Shown: positions 1 to 10,642 of the stretch, piece after piece
Layout: each line of letters begins with the position of its first letter
Numbering within the stretch: position 1 is the stretch's first letter
Origin: Alnus glutinosa
Lineage: Eukaryota; Streptophyta; Magnoliopsida; Fagales; Betulaceae
NCBI RefSeq assembly: GCF_958979055.1
Contig: NC_084892.1
Coordinates: 563,001 to 627,000 of the forward strand
Length of the DNA: 64,000 nucleotides
Direction: 5' to 3'
Notes under the pieces: generated by a model
Databases searched by the model: none
Told to the model about the DNA's origin: nothing
What the model saw: only the letters and a program-made list of their open reading frames with translations
Position numbers and translations under genes: made by a program

Positions 1-405
1 ACTTAGAAACGTACTTGCTATAATAGTCCTTTATTTATAGAAGATAAATGCTAGAACTCTTCTAGTGTTCTTTTGAATAACGTGAATTTAATTTTTTTTT
101 GCTTAAAAAATTGCATTTTGTAAGTTACCTATATATATATATTTCATTAAATCCATGTCCTTCAGAAAGATATCAGAAGGACGCTAGAATGGACTCTACC
201 ATTTATCTTTATAGAGAGATGATTGTAAGTTTGTAACAACCTGAGCCACAGGTCATTATTTGGCTAGGAAGCAGGCCGACCCAATACATTTTGAGGCCTA
301 AGGCGATAAGTCAAAGTGAGGCTTTTTTTAAAAAAAAAATTATAATTTTAATTAAATAGTATTTTTTTTAATTTAAAAATTATTTTTCTCACTTTTTGGA
401 ATACA
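1..405. other. AT-rich intergenic DNA
   Basis: No coding pattern, RNA gene or clear repeat boundary was seen. The stretch is AT-rich with homopolymer runs and ends at the target site of the MITE that follows. Confidence 0.6.
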
Positions 406-414
406 AAATTACAA

Positions 415-597
415 GAGTAATAATTCACTACCACCTAAATATACAACTTTTCACCACCTTGCCTATGTGGCAAGGTGGTCCCTCACCTTAATTTATTTTT
501 AAAAAATAAAAAAAATCAAAAAGTAGTGGGGGACCACCTTGCCACATAGGCAAGGTGGTAAAAAATTGTATCTTTGGGTGGCATTGAATTATTACTC
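415..597. mobile_element. MITE with 9-bp target duplication (MULE-type)
   Basis: A 183-bp element whose two arms are inverted copies of each other over about 70 bp. Both ends read GAGTAATAATTCA going inwards, and the core arms contain CACCTTGCCTATGTGGCAAG. The 9-bp direct repeat AAATTACAA flanks it at 406-414 and 598-606. The TSD length fits Mutator-like elements. It encodes nothing. Confidence 0.8.
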
Positions 598-1135
598 AAA
601 TTACAAATGATCTAATTGGCACTTGAGATCAAAATTTATTGTTGTCCCTTTAAGTTCTGGTTGAAATTTTGGTAGCTCAATGCTCATCATAAGATCCAAA
701 AAATCTCATGTCAAAAAAAAAAAAGACCAAAAAAATCTCCCCCAACAACTTAATTGAATATTATTAGTATTTTCATTCTTTTTATTATTTCCAAGAATAT
801 AATGTTTAAAGTTAGGAAATGAGTTTTATTTAAGAATGTCTTTAACATTATTTGACTCTCTTATTTAATACTATCAATTTTTTTAAGACTTATTTCAAAA
901 ATTGAATGTTGAAGAATTAAATGATATTAATAACTTTTTAATTACTTATTACTATAATTAAGGAGCTTAATTAAAGAGTGTTAACTATAATTAAACCTTA
1001 AAACACACACACACAAGGAAGTGATCATAAAGAAAGAAAACCATCATATATACTTGAATTATAATGACGCTTGCCAATATTGTGCTTGAAGTTATTCACC
1101 CAAAAAAATATTGTGCTTGAAGTACGTCTTTACAG

Positions 1136-1327
1136 TTGTCAGCAACCATAAATTATAACAGGTACCCCATGCAACTGGAATTAATGCCAACTATATATCA
1201 TGACTACTCGCAGACCAAAACTAGCAAATTTAACTTCAAGGTTGATATATATAATTTCTGCCCATATTGCAGGAAGCATGTGCCAAGTGATCTGGCCTCA
1301 AATCCACACGAACCCACATGTTTTTAA
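1136..1327 (+). pseudogene. Short conserved ORF fragment, unit 1 copy (unknown function)
   Basis: An open stretch of about 63 codons preceded by a splice-acceptor-like TTTACAG and without an ATG, so it looks like one exon of a larger or lost gene. It shares most residues with the fragment at 48,195-48,446, including LMPTIYHDYSQTKTSKFNFK and CPYCRKHVP. The unit 2 copy keeps two Cys pairs (CNKC and CPYC), whereas here the first pair is lost (YNRY) and the tail is shifted. I do not recognise the family. The paired cysteines could mean a small zinc-binding fold, but that is a guess. No neighbouring exon was found. Confidence 0.35.
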
Positions 1328-1796
1328 GCCATTTGTCTACTCACATACATACACGTACAACTTGAAATGAGGTAAAATACCTGAGCAAAAGTGATGTATG
1401 ATGGACGTCATAGCAAGTCATAAAAAAGTTTTGTATACATTCATCATTTCAGACCAGAAAACAACGATCATATGCATTATGAAAAATTCTACCAAGAAAA
1501 AATATGTCATGAACATGGCCCGAAACAGAAGTTCTCATTGGGTGTCTAAAATATGAATGAGAGATTCTATTAAAACAGTTTATGTTGTCGAACACAGATC
1601 AATTTGAACACTTAGAAAATAAAAGGGAAATGACCGAATTAATATCTATAATAGAGACTGACGGTCGGAGATAACTCTGATATTTAAACCATCATATTAA
1701 ATATTTAACTTAAAAGCAAAAACTAAATTCAACAATGATAGTAATTAAATAGGTTGATTAATTAGTTGACTACTTCTATTTCTTGTGAAAAGAACC

Positions 1797-2072
1797 GGCC
1801 TGTTTAGTAAATTCCCTTCCCTTCCCTTTCTTTGTGGGGAAATTTTTTTTGTTGGATGAAAGTAAAAAGTGGCTGATGTGATATAAAGTAAAAAAACTTA
1901 TATGGAAAAGTGTAAAAATTTTATATTATAGTGAGTTTTTTTTATTTAAATAATAAAAAAAATTGATGTAATACAAAAAGTATAAAATGTTAAGAATATT
2001 TTGAAGTTCATATTTTTTTTTTAGAGATGTGAAAATAAGGAAAGGGAGAGTGAGAGGGGGTTATTAAACTGG
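1797..2072. mobile_element. hAT-like MITE (unit 1 only)
   Basis: An AT-rich insertion of about 275 bp, absent from the matching place in unit 2 near 48,915. It begins GGCCTGTTTAGTAAATTCCC and ends with an imperfect inverted version (TTATTAAACTGG). Internally it resembles the unit 2 insertion at 58,480-58,790 in the opposite orientation (ATATCACATCA-type motifs). Exact ends and the target duplication are not resolved. Confidence 0.5.
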
Positions 2073-2099
2073 ACCCAATTAAAGTAGTATTATTTTACT

Positions 2100-3491
2100 G
2101 GAGAAGGGCCGGTTCACGGCCAGTTAAATAAATCCAAGGCCAGAAAGGTGCCACGTTATCAGACTGAAAGATGAAAAAGTTAACGCCAGTTAAGTTCTTA
2201 ACGTTAGACTAACTTCACATTACGAGCTCAGAAAGGAAAAAAGAAAAAAGAAAAAAAAGTCCCCCTCTCCTCGATGAAGATCTCAGACTTGTCATTCTTG
2301 AAATCACTACCGAGGATTCCCAAACGTGCTAAACTGTATGATTTCTGGAATTTTTAGAACTGGGTAGAACAAACATGTTAAACTGGATGAACAAGTGGAA
2401 GCAGGTATTTGCACTTTGTAGAGTTGTTTCTTTAGCTCTGGGTCTATAGAGTTGCTGGTGCTGTTCTAATGCTAATGCAGAGTTGTTTCTTTAGCTCTGG
2501 TTTGTTGGATGTAGTTTTTTGAGAAGGTTGGGGTTGGTTTTCTGTTGGTATTTGGGTTGTCTTCGGGTCTAGTTTGCTGCTCGAATGTGGAGCTTTCTGG
2601 GGCTTGCTTGATTGCCGTTTTTGCTGTTATTTTGATAGTCATCTGCTACTACTTCTTCCTGGTTTGATGTAGTCAATTTTTCCTACTTTTTTTTTGGTTT
2701 GATGTAGGTTAGATGTCTACTGCTGTGTTGCTTTGAGATTTGTATAGTTGTTAGCAAGAGGTAGTTTTGTGACTTCTCTGTCGTTTCTTAATCCCCAACA
2801 CCGAACCTGCCCACTGTTCGCCAAAATACCACAAGAGAATCCAAACCCAGATGAGATTGACACAAACCCATCGGACCCAGATGGCAGTTGAAATGGATCG
2901 TTACCTCTCCAGCAATTGACCGAGCCTGTACCAACCACCGTGGCACAGACCTACTTTTTCTTCTTTCTCCCTTGCCTTTTCCTTCTTTTTCGTTCTCTTC
3001 CTTTCCTCTTCATCTGAGCAAACGAGAGAAGGAGATCAGAGGGAGAGGCCCAGAGAGAGACAGAGAGAGATGAGAGAACCTGAGGAAGACAGGCGGTGGG
3101 CTAACCACCGTTGGGGAGGACGACGGCGCCGGCGAAGGCATTGGGAGTCGGAAATCCGGCGTTTTCCCGGTACCCAAACATGAAGCAATCCGTTTTTGAG
3201 TTTGTATGGGAGAAGAGATTTGGGTTTGGATGGGAGAAGGGATTTGAGTTGCAGGGGTATGGAATGGAGATGGATAAAGCTGAGAGTGCAGCCGGCGAGC
3301 AAGCTTGCAGCCTTGCAGGGGTAAGGATGGAAGAATGGGATTTTGGTTTGGATGGGAGAAGGATTTTGACGATCAACGTGGGTGTTAAGTTTGAGTCGCC
3401 GTTAACTTCTCGGATTGCCTTTTAAATGACGTGGCCATTTTATAACCTTAGATTTTGTTTAAATAGATCCTAGTCGTGAACCGGCTGCTCC
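2100..3491. mobile_element. Pack-MULE-like insertion (unit 1 only)
   Basis: An insertion of about 1.4 kb, missing from unit 2 near 48,985. The ends are imperfect inverted repeats: the left starts GGAGAAGGGCCGGTTCACGG and the reverse complement of the right starts GGAGCAGCCGGTTCACGA. A second shared block, CCACGT, lies further inside. The interior is much more GC-rich than the flanks and carries pieces that look like gene exons, including a receptor fragment at 2,717-2,938. No 9-bp target duplication could be identified, so the class assignment rests on the ends and on the captured sequence. Confidence 0.5.
2717..2938 (-). pseudogene. Captured fragment of a CRINKLY4-related receptor kinase ectodomain
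   Basis: About 70 codons on the minus strand read as RCC1/crinkly-type repeats. They show GSVNCW, then DGFVSISSGFGFSCGI, then a GQVRCWG motif. Alternating CW/RCWG motifs with a G-F-x-S-C core are typical of the extracellular repeats of plant CRINKLY4-related receptor kinases (ACR4/CCR type). There is no signal peptide, transmembrane segment or kinase domain nearby, so this is only an internal fragment. It lies inside the Pack-MULE-like insertion and has no counterpart in unit 2, which supports capture and transposition. The family assignment is from motif memory. Confidence 0.55.
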
Positions 3492-3851
3492 CCATTTCAT
3501 TTGAAATAAATAAAATGAAGACGGCCCGATTCCGTAAATTAAGGGGTATAAATTCAATGGGTACCTAGTTGTTGACTACTGAAATGATTATTTCTGTCGG
3601 TTTCCATTGTCTATATACATCACTCGATCACTCTTTTCCTGGTTGAAAAGATATAATAATCCAATAATCCAATGCAATATAGTATCAACATTTTGGAGCT
3701 TCAACTAGCTAGGCAAAGTGGTAGAGAAGTTCACTTGTTTTTGATCATATTAATTAATTAAAAAAATATCTATGGATTGAATCAGTGGAATGAAATTGAT
3801 TTGATCCAAATTTGACCTAATAACAACCAGTTTATTTCTCAACGAGATAGG

Positions 3852-4061
3852 CAGGGACGGAGCCAGAAGTTCTTATGGGCAGGGGCCAAGGGCCGAAATT
3901 TTTTTTTGGGTAGGGCCAAGTAAGCTAAATTTTCTTTTTTACCTTAAATTTTTTAATTTTTTAGATTATTTTTTTTCTCACCTTTAAATATTTTTTTTTA
4001 GGAAATTTGGGGGGGGGGCCATGGCCCCTGCCAGCCCCCCCCCCTCCCTCCCTCCGTCCCT
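3852..4061. mobile_element. hAT-like MITE with 8-bp target duplication
   Basis: A 210-bp insertion in unit 1 only; unit 2 reads straight through near 49,310. It begins CAGGGACGGAGCCAG and ends with the inverted form CTCCGTCCCT. The flanking 8-mers GAGATAGG (3,844-3,851) and CAGATAGG (4,062-4,069) differ at one base. The length of the duplication fits hAT elements. Confidence 0.65.
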
Positions 4062-4398
4062 CAGATAGGCCTCTAGGCAGGGCTCTCCATAAGTGGAGGA
4101 ACTAATGTGCATGCGACCTAATAAATTAAGCTACCTAGTGCACTAAAATTATAATTAATAACCAAGATAAGCCTCTGAATTTCTAAAATAAAAATAAAAG
4201 TTAAGCTTGTTAATTTTTAAGTGTCCGTTTGGTTTAATGGTTTTAAAACTTATGGTTAAAAAAAATAACTTCAAAACACATTTTTTAAAAATGCATTGGT
4301 AAACACACTTCTAAAAATCGCACTTAAATCTACTTTCTTGCCTATTTTAAACTACCAAACATCATGGACGGATTTAGGGGTGACCAATATACGTCATG

Positions 4399-4423
4399 CC
4401 CCCCCCCCCCCCCCCCCCCCCCC
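4399..4423 (+). repeat. Poly-C tract of 25 bases
   Basis: An uninterrupted run of 25 C. The paralogous position in unit 2 (near 49,643) has only five C, so the run expanded, or was mis-assembled, after the duplication. Confidence 0.9.
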
Positions 4424-5224
4424 TCAAGTCCAAAAAAGAAAAATTAGGTAAAAAATAAAAATTATAAAATAAAAAATAAAAATTTAACCTACTAATTCCT
4501 ATTAACAATTTTTTTTTGGTTACCGACTCTTGCCCATTAGAGGTTTTAACTCTGTCTCTACCAAACATGACGCTTTCAAGTTTGAACGATTTTGTATAAA
4601 AATACAGGTTTAGACTACAAAATCGTCGGGCCAAATGTACTTGATTGAGTTTTAGGTGGCTCTATTCACATGCCAAATGGGCTAATCTTATGAGAGATGA
4701 GTGATGGGCTTTGGCACTCCACCGGATGTTAGGCAAAGTGACCAGTTGTTTAGTGTTTTTTTTTTTTTTTTTTTTGTGCCTCATCATTTTATATTTTGCT
4801 TAAATGCAGCTTATAACGTACAAAAAGATATTAAAATATTCGTATGCAAGTAAGTGCTGTTCTAACATCATATATAAATCATAAAAAATGAGTGGTTAAT
4901 AAATATAACTTAGTTAATTTTAAAATAATAAAATAAATAAGATATGTGAGAGAAGGGGAAGCAAACAAAAATAAAGATAACACAAGAATTTAGGTTGGTT
5001 CACTTTAGAAGCGTATGTCTATCACCAGAAAGAGGATGATATAAATACCTTTTTATTAAACGACTAGATGATACAGTTATATTATATGGTCTATTTAGAG
5101 GAAAAATATGATGTGTGAGGTAGGCTAGAAAATATACGGACAACTATGATGAATATCGATATAAAAAAAAAATGGATAAATGCAAAATAAGTCAATGCGA
5201 TTTACCATAATTGTAATGGATAAT

Positions 5225-5339
5225 GCTAAAAAAACACTAGTTACACATTGGTTACATACTCCCCTTCTCACATGGGGTGGGGCGTGTGGTGAGCCCCATC
5301 CCATGTGAGAGGGGGTGTGTAACTAGTGTGTTTCTAACA
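5225..5339. mobile_element. Small hairpin MITE
   Basis: About 115 bp with long inverted arms: the left arm contains CACTAGTTACAC and CTCACATGGGGTGGGG, and the right arm contains the complements. Relatives lie at 6,037-6,100 (one arm lost) and 50,470-50,585 (split from its end by another insertion). Confidence 0.6.
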
Positions 5340-5793
5340 CCCTCAATTGTAATTAGCTCATTGTGGTATAAAAAAAGGTTAAAAACCTTATGTAGTAAGC
5401 CAAAAATACAAATAAGTCCATGCACCCAACTTTTGTCCAAATTTTTAATGGAAATCGTCTATGCCAACACTAATCGTGTTGTGATAGGTCACAGTTATCC
5501 CATTTAATAAAAAATAAAAAATAAAAATTATAATTAGAAAACTTAAAAAAGAAAGAAACAACACTAAAAATAACAAGAAGAATTAGTGGGTGGCCGACCA
5601 AATAGGGGGTGGCTTGGCCATCATATTTTAAGTTAAATTTTTGTTTCGTTCTTTTTTTATTTATATTTTATATAGAATCAACAATTGAGCAATATCTTCG
5701 GGCATCATATTCTCTCACTCTCACTCGCACTCTCACAACTAAATCGTCCTTTCAATAAGAATGATAAGGAATTCTGGATTTGAAGAAGATATA

Positions 5794-5834
<41 letters not shown>

Positions 5835-6506
5835 TTGAGAAATGCTATTTTTCTAACTCTTGTCCAACTCTTATTCAACTCGAACATTTTATTTGTTTTA
5901 AATTATTCATTAGATATGTAGGGTTTCCATGTAGGAAAACAAATTCAATAATTGGTTTGGAAAAAAGGTTAAATGAAAATTGGACAAGAATTGAATAAAT
6001 AACTAGTATTTATATAGTCTTCAAGGGGTAGCTCAAATGCTAAAAAAACACTAGTTACACACTTGTTATATACTCCCCTTCTCACATGGAGTGAGACGTA
6101 TAATTAGCTCATTGTGGTATAAAAAGGGGTTAAAAACTTTATGTAGTAAGCCAAAAATACAAATAAGTCCATGCACCCAACTTTTGTCCAAATTTTTAAT
6201 GGAAATCGTCTATGCCAACACTAATCGTGTTGTGACAAGTCACAACTATCCCATATAATAAAAAATAAAAATTATAATTAGAAAAATTAAAAAAGAAAGA
6301 AACAACACTAAAAATAACAAGAAGAATTAGTGGGTGGTGACCAAATAGGGGGTGGCTTGGCCATCTTATTTTAAGTTTAATTTTTGTATTTATATTTTAT
6401 ATGGGATCAACATTTGAGCAATATCTTTGGCATCATATTCTCTCACTCTCACTCTCACAACTAAAACGTCCTTTCAATAAGAATGATAGGGATTTCTGGA
6501 TTTGAG

Positions 6507-6537
<31 letters not shown>

Positions 6538-6745
6538 TTGAGAAATGCTGTTTTTCTAACTCTTATCCAACTAGAACATTTTATTTATTTCTTTATTTTA
6601 AATTATTCATTAGATATGTAGGGCTTTCATGTAGGAAAATAAATTCAATAATTGGTTTGAAAAAAAAGGTTAAATGAAAATTGGACAAGAATTGAATAAA
6701 TAACTAGTATTTATATAGTCTTCAAAGAGTAGCTTAATCAGCTGA
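5226..6745. repeat. Tandem duplication of a ~0.7-0.8 kb block in unit 1
   Basis: Sequence at 5,226-6,036 is repeated at 6,037-6,745 with modest divergence. Both copies start AATGCTAAAAAAACACTAG and end ATTTATATAGTCTTCAA followed by a SINE head. Unit 2 has this block once (50,466-52,340). The first copy holds a small hairpin MITE at about 5,225-5,339, while the second copy has lost its right arm. Both contain TG/TA microsatellites (5,790-5,834 and 6,511-6,535). No gene is supported here. Confidence 0.75.
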
Positions 6746-6824
6746 AAATTACGCCTCATGAAGCAAATATCATTTGTTCGAATCCTCCTTCTCCTCTTGT
6801 GTAGGCATCTCATCTATCAGAAGT
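6725..6824 (+). mobile_element. tRNA-derived SINE, 5' part (interrupted by the MULE)
   Basis: Box A-like (GTAGCTTAATCAGC) and box B-like (TGTTCGAATCC) pol III promoter motifs lie about 45 nt apart, as in tRNA-derived SINEs. The body continues beyond the transposon at 15,211 and ends in a long poly(A) at 15,239-15,266. The uninterrupted paralogue is at 52,328-52,465. Confidence 0.65.
6816..6824 (+). repeat. Left target-site duplication of the MULE
   Basis: ATCAGAAGT, repeated exactly at 15,211-15,219 directly outside the opposite terminal inverted repeat. Nine bases is the standard Mutator-superfamily duplication length. Confidence 0.95.
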
Positions 6825-6882
6825 GAGAAATGCTATACAGTAGACTTTTGTCCGTCTTTCATCAGCCCCTTTCCAGCGTGGC
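6825..6882 (+). repeat. Left terminal inverted repeat of the MULE
   Basis: It matches the reverse complement of 15,153-15,210 at 56 of 58 positions. Similarity stops abruptly after position 58. Confidence 0.95.
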
Positions 6883-7224
6883 AGTCCTATTTTATTAAAA
6901 AAAATTTGAAACCAAAATCACAAAATTTGAAAACCAATATCACTGGTCGTCGAGAACAAAAACTATTTCCCCCCCCATTTTCTTTCCCACCAAAATCACG
7001 GCCTTGCCAACGCCGACGCCTTCCCCCCCATTTCGACTAGAAATCCGACGCCCTTTCGACCTCTCACAGACCGGCACCGGATCTCCGAGGTTGCCCAGAC
7101 CGGCCGTCCCAGCTCGCACTCTCGAACCTAGAATAGACCGCCCGTTCCAGCTCCCCGGCCCACCGATCGGCGCCCAGATCGACTCCCAGCTCTCCCACTG
7201 ACCGCCACCGGATCTCCGACGTTT

Positions 7225-7395
7225 CCCAGACCGGCCGTCCCAGCTCTCACTCTCGAACCCAGCACAGACCGGCCGTCCCGTCCCAGCTCTCTCTCTCGAA
7301 CCCAGCGGACCGGCCGTCCCGTCCCAGCTCTCTCTCTCGAACCCAGCAGACCGGCCGTCCCGTCCCAGCTCTCTCTCTCGAACCCAGCACAGAGC
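7225..7395 (+). repeat. GC-rich subterminal repeat array, left arm
   Basis: Roughly four copies of a ~45-bp unit with the core AGCTCTCTCTCTCGAACCCA followed by GCAGACCGGCCGTCCCGT. The array lies 0.4 kb inside the left end, in or near the presumed promoter and first exon of the GRF gene. The core is also found, inverted, in the right-arm array. Confidence 0.8.
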
Positions 7396-7523
7396 ATCGC
7401 CCACGAGCACCGCGGATCTCGATCTCCGACCTGGTCCGACGAGGAGCGCCAGAGCGGACCACGAGCACCGCCGATCTCCAGTCAGTCTCCCTCTCTCTCT
7501 CCGACAAAATCTCAGGTGGCACT

Positions 7524-8839
7524 TCTCAATCTCTGGACTGGTTGGGTCTGAATCTGGCTTTGGGTTTTTGTATGCGTTTACTGTCAAGTATTGCTTTCTC
7601 TTAGGGTTTTGTGCTTGATTAGTTGAAATTCTTGTTCTCTATGTTTTTTTTTCCTGGCCTTGTTGTTATGGTACAAGTCCTTACAAAGAGAGGAACTTTA
7701 ATCAAGGGAAATTGTGAATTTCTCTGTGGGATAGAAACAGAGGAAACCCAGGAAGAAACCCGCAACAACGGCCCTCCTGTGTGCAGAGAGAGAGAGAGAG
7801 AGGGGTTGGAGAAGCAATCTTTGGAATTCTCAAGGGGCTCCATGTGGGTTCTTGATCAATTGCAAAACCCAGTAAGGAATTTGGCTGTTCTTGTTTTAGT
7901 TCGCTAGTTCTGGTTCTGTTTGTTTTCTCTGTTCCTTCTGTGGCCGCTTAGATGCTTTCCTATGCGAATTTGAGCTTAATTGATGAAATATTTTATAACC
8001 GTTTTGGGTTCTAGTGAAAATTGCCTTTCTGGTCATTTTCTTTGATTTGGGTTCCACTTGTTGTTTGATCTTAGCCTTCTGCTTGTTTTGCCTGTTCTCC
8101 CTTCCTTGCATGTTTGATCTGGTGAATTTGGTAGATCCTTAGCCTTCTTAGACTTATAACTGAGCCCTCACAGGCTCTGATTCTGTGTTCTTTTGCTTTG
8201 TTCTTGTTAATGGTGACAGGGGACTAAAACATTTTTCTCTATTTATGATTTCATGCAAATTTGGCTCTTGCATGAGGGATATCATGTTTCCTTTGAAGAC
8301 TTAGACCTTCCTCATCACTTAGATCATTTTGTGGAGTGAGTTTTCTTCTCTTTTTTGTTGACGATAGTCTGTCTTTGAAAAAACCTTTTATTGGTAACCA
8401 AGCACAGCATTAAGGTTTATTGTTGTTGAATGATCAAATTAAGGTTTATTATATTTGTAATAACATATTCTTATTTTTGGATTATATTTGTAGAAATTCA
8501 GCCCTCTAATGTTGTGAATTAGCAAACAGCTGTGTCGTTATCAAATCTATGTGTGTCTTTGTGAGCCATGCACTTCATGCATTATTGCTTGTACATTTGG
8601 CAATAGATTGTTATAATGCTTACAGGGTACATTTTAAAGAAAAAAAAAATGTAAAGATGCTACTATTTACTTTTCTTCTTTATTATGATATTTAGTGATA
8701 TTCTGTTATTCATTTGGGGTTTGTTTATTTTTTATTTTGATATTCTTTTGACTGGTGATTGTTTGACATGCTCGCATGCTTAGATTGGTTGGTTGGTTGA
8801 ATGATATTTTCTAAGGTTTTATTTGGGTCTTTTGCATAG
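7524..8839 (+). promoter_or_regulatory. Probable 5'-UTR intron of the GRF gene
   Basis: A plausible donor (AATCTCAG followed by GTGGCA) lies after the CT-rich leader near 7,523. A clear acceptor, TTTTGCATAG, ends at 8,839, ten bases before the start codon. The stretch between is T-rich and has no conserved coding pattern. This is inferred from splice motifs only; the donor choice is uncertain. Confidence 0.45.
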
Positions 8840-8849
8840 GTATAACAAA

Positions 8850-9528
8850 ATGTCGGTAAATAGTGGTGCGTCAAGTGCGTCAAGTGCGTCAAGTGCACGT
8901 CCGTTATGTTATTGTGGAGTGCCTGCACGTGTCAGGTATTCTTGGACTGATACCAATACCGCCAGAAAATGGTATGGCTGTGAAAATTATAAGGTAATTT
9001 TTGAAATTAATATTGTGTTATGCTTTGTTTAATTGGTAGTAGGTGATGGCATTGTGATGACATTAATTTACTTTCTTTGTTATGCAGAGAACGGGTGATT
9101 GTGATTTTTTTGCATGGGCTAATAATGAAATGACTACGTATGAGACGAAGATAATGGAACGCCTGAAAGTCCTAGACGATAGAAGAAAGACAGATAGTGA
9201 TAGACTTGAGAAGCTAATTGAAATAAAAGATAATGATCAATATGAAGCTCTTGAGAAGCTAATTGAAAAAAAATGTAATGATCAGTATGTTAAACTTGAG
9301 AAGTTAATTGAAAAAAAATATAAAGATGAATATGTTAAACTTGAGAAGCTGATTGAAAAAAAATATAATGATGAATATGTTAGACTTCGACGGGAGCTGG
9401 AGGTGCGTCGCACTAATGGGACGATGTTTTGGATGTTTCGGGTTATAGTAGTAGTGGTCATTTTGCTTTTAGTTTTTTGCCTTAGTGGCTATGGTGGATC
9501 TCGAGGTACTTACTTGATGTTAAATTAA
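8850..9528 (+). CDS. GRF-type zinc-finger, coiled-coil, membrane-anchored protein of the MULE
   Basis: Two exons, 8,850-8,993 and 9,088-9,528, joined in phase 0 with consensus GT/AG sites, give 194 residues. Residues 20-58 form a GRF-type zinc finger with likely ligands C20, C22, C44 and C53, ending in the family motif DFFAW. GRF fingers in known proteins bind single-stranded nucleic acid. Residues 88-147 are four tandem copies of a 15-residue unit (LEKLIEKKYNDEYVR type) that should form a charged coiled coil. Residues 160-181 are a strongly hydrophobic segment, so the protein is probably tail-anchored. It resembles the plant 'At4g04775-like' group (from memory). It lies inside the transposon, converging on the transposase. 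A role in transposition, targeting or nuclear-envelope attachment is speculation. Confidence 0.8.
9205..9384 (+). repeat. 45-bp coding minisatellite inside the GRF gene
   Basis: Four 45-bp units encode four 15-residue coiled-coil repeats. The unit length is a multiple of three, so copy number could change without a frameshift. Confidence 0.85.
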
Positions 9529-10642
9529 AAGAAAATGAGAAGTATGTACCAAGTTGGGATGTACTGTTGTATGTTGGATTGTAATGTGGTCACTTGGTTT
9601 TTATTGTAGAAGAGGAATGTTATTTTGTGATTGGTTGAATGTAATATGACAGCTTATTTCATTAAACTTTTGGTTGGATGGTGGATTTTGCATAAATCAT
9701 GTCATTTTGCTTTGGTAGATGGTGATTGGTTGAATGTAATATGGTGATTGCTTGAATGTTCATGGGAATATGAACAAAATAGTTTTTTACCCCCCCATTA
9801 TTTTTTTCCTCACATTTTGACAGGATAACCTTCATTTTTTTTTTCCCCCCCATTATCATCCAGCCGCAAGAGTTTTGTCTCCCTTGTTTTGCTCATGTTT
9901 TTTCCCCTCAGGTTGTTTATGGAGCTTATTTACATTTTCTTTTTATCCTTTCTTTTCATTAATGTGAAAAGCTTTGCTAAAGCAAATGGGCAAGGGCCTA
10001 GTGTAGAGCAGGTATCCGTGTTGTCCACTTCCAGCATTGTAGGAATGCAAATTACAATAATAACTAGTCATGAAGGATTGTGCGTGCGTGCGTGCTATAC
10101 ATTAGGGAGAAGAAAGTTCTCCTTTTTGTTTTCAATAAATACTAAGAAGAGAAGCAGGCATTAGATTTGCAAGATTCCAACCTCAAAGCACAATGGACAC
10201 CCTGGGATACCCCGATCAAAAAAAAAAGAAATTGCAAGATTTGAATTCCTATCTGTAAATCACAATGTTCTTAATTTAGATTCAAATCACAGTAAATTGC
10301 AAGATTCCAACCTCAAAGCACAATGTTATCATCTATCTTTTGTGTCCAAATTCAGTAATATACACAAAATTGGATCCAAATTGAACCAAATCAAAATCTT
10401 TACTGCAAATATGTAAGGAATGATAACATAACGTCATTTTTCAAGAATTGATTGTACACGAGCATTGACCATCATGCCTGGAACAAGAAGATCAAACAAA
10501 ATTCCCTTGAGATCCTTGATCTGTAGACAGCGCAACACAAAAATGTATCATTGGAAAGAAACTGTGGAAGGAAAGGGAAATAAAAATTATAATTTCATGT
10601 AAGGCGAGGGCATACCACACATTTAGACATATCTACAAATAC
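9529..10642. other. 3'-3' intergenic region between the two MULE genes
   Basis: AT-rich sequence between the convergent GRF and transposase genes. It holds local repeats (AATTGCAAGATTCCAACCTC-type segments at 10,160-10,325) and short open stretches without recognisable motifs. It probably contains both 3' UTRs. Confidence 0.5.

Noticed and set aside
6483-6677. Short frames containing Tyr-Ile repeats (also 5,705-5,998 and 42,337-42,582)
   Set aside because: Translation of TA microsatellites.
6940-7587. A 215-codon minus-strand open frame
   Set aside because: It covers the left GC-rich repeat array; its repeated RERELGRDG-type phrases mirror the DNA repeat, and a shorter plus-strand frame overlaps it. 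No motif supports it.
9889-10164. A 91-codon plus-strand open frame in the MULE 3' region
   Set aside because: Hydrophobic and T-rich start, no conserved motif, no splice context; probably 3' UTR or spacer.
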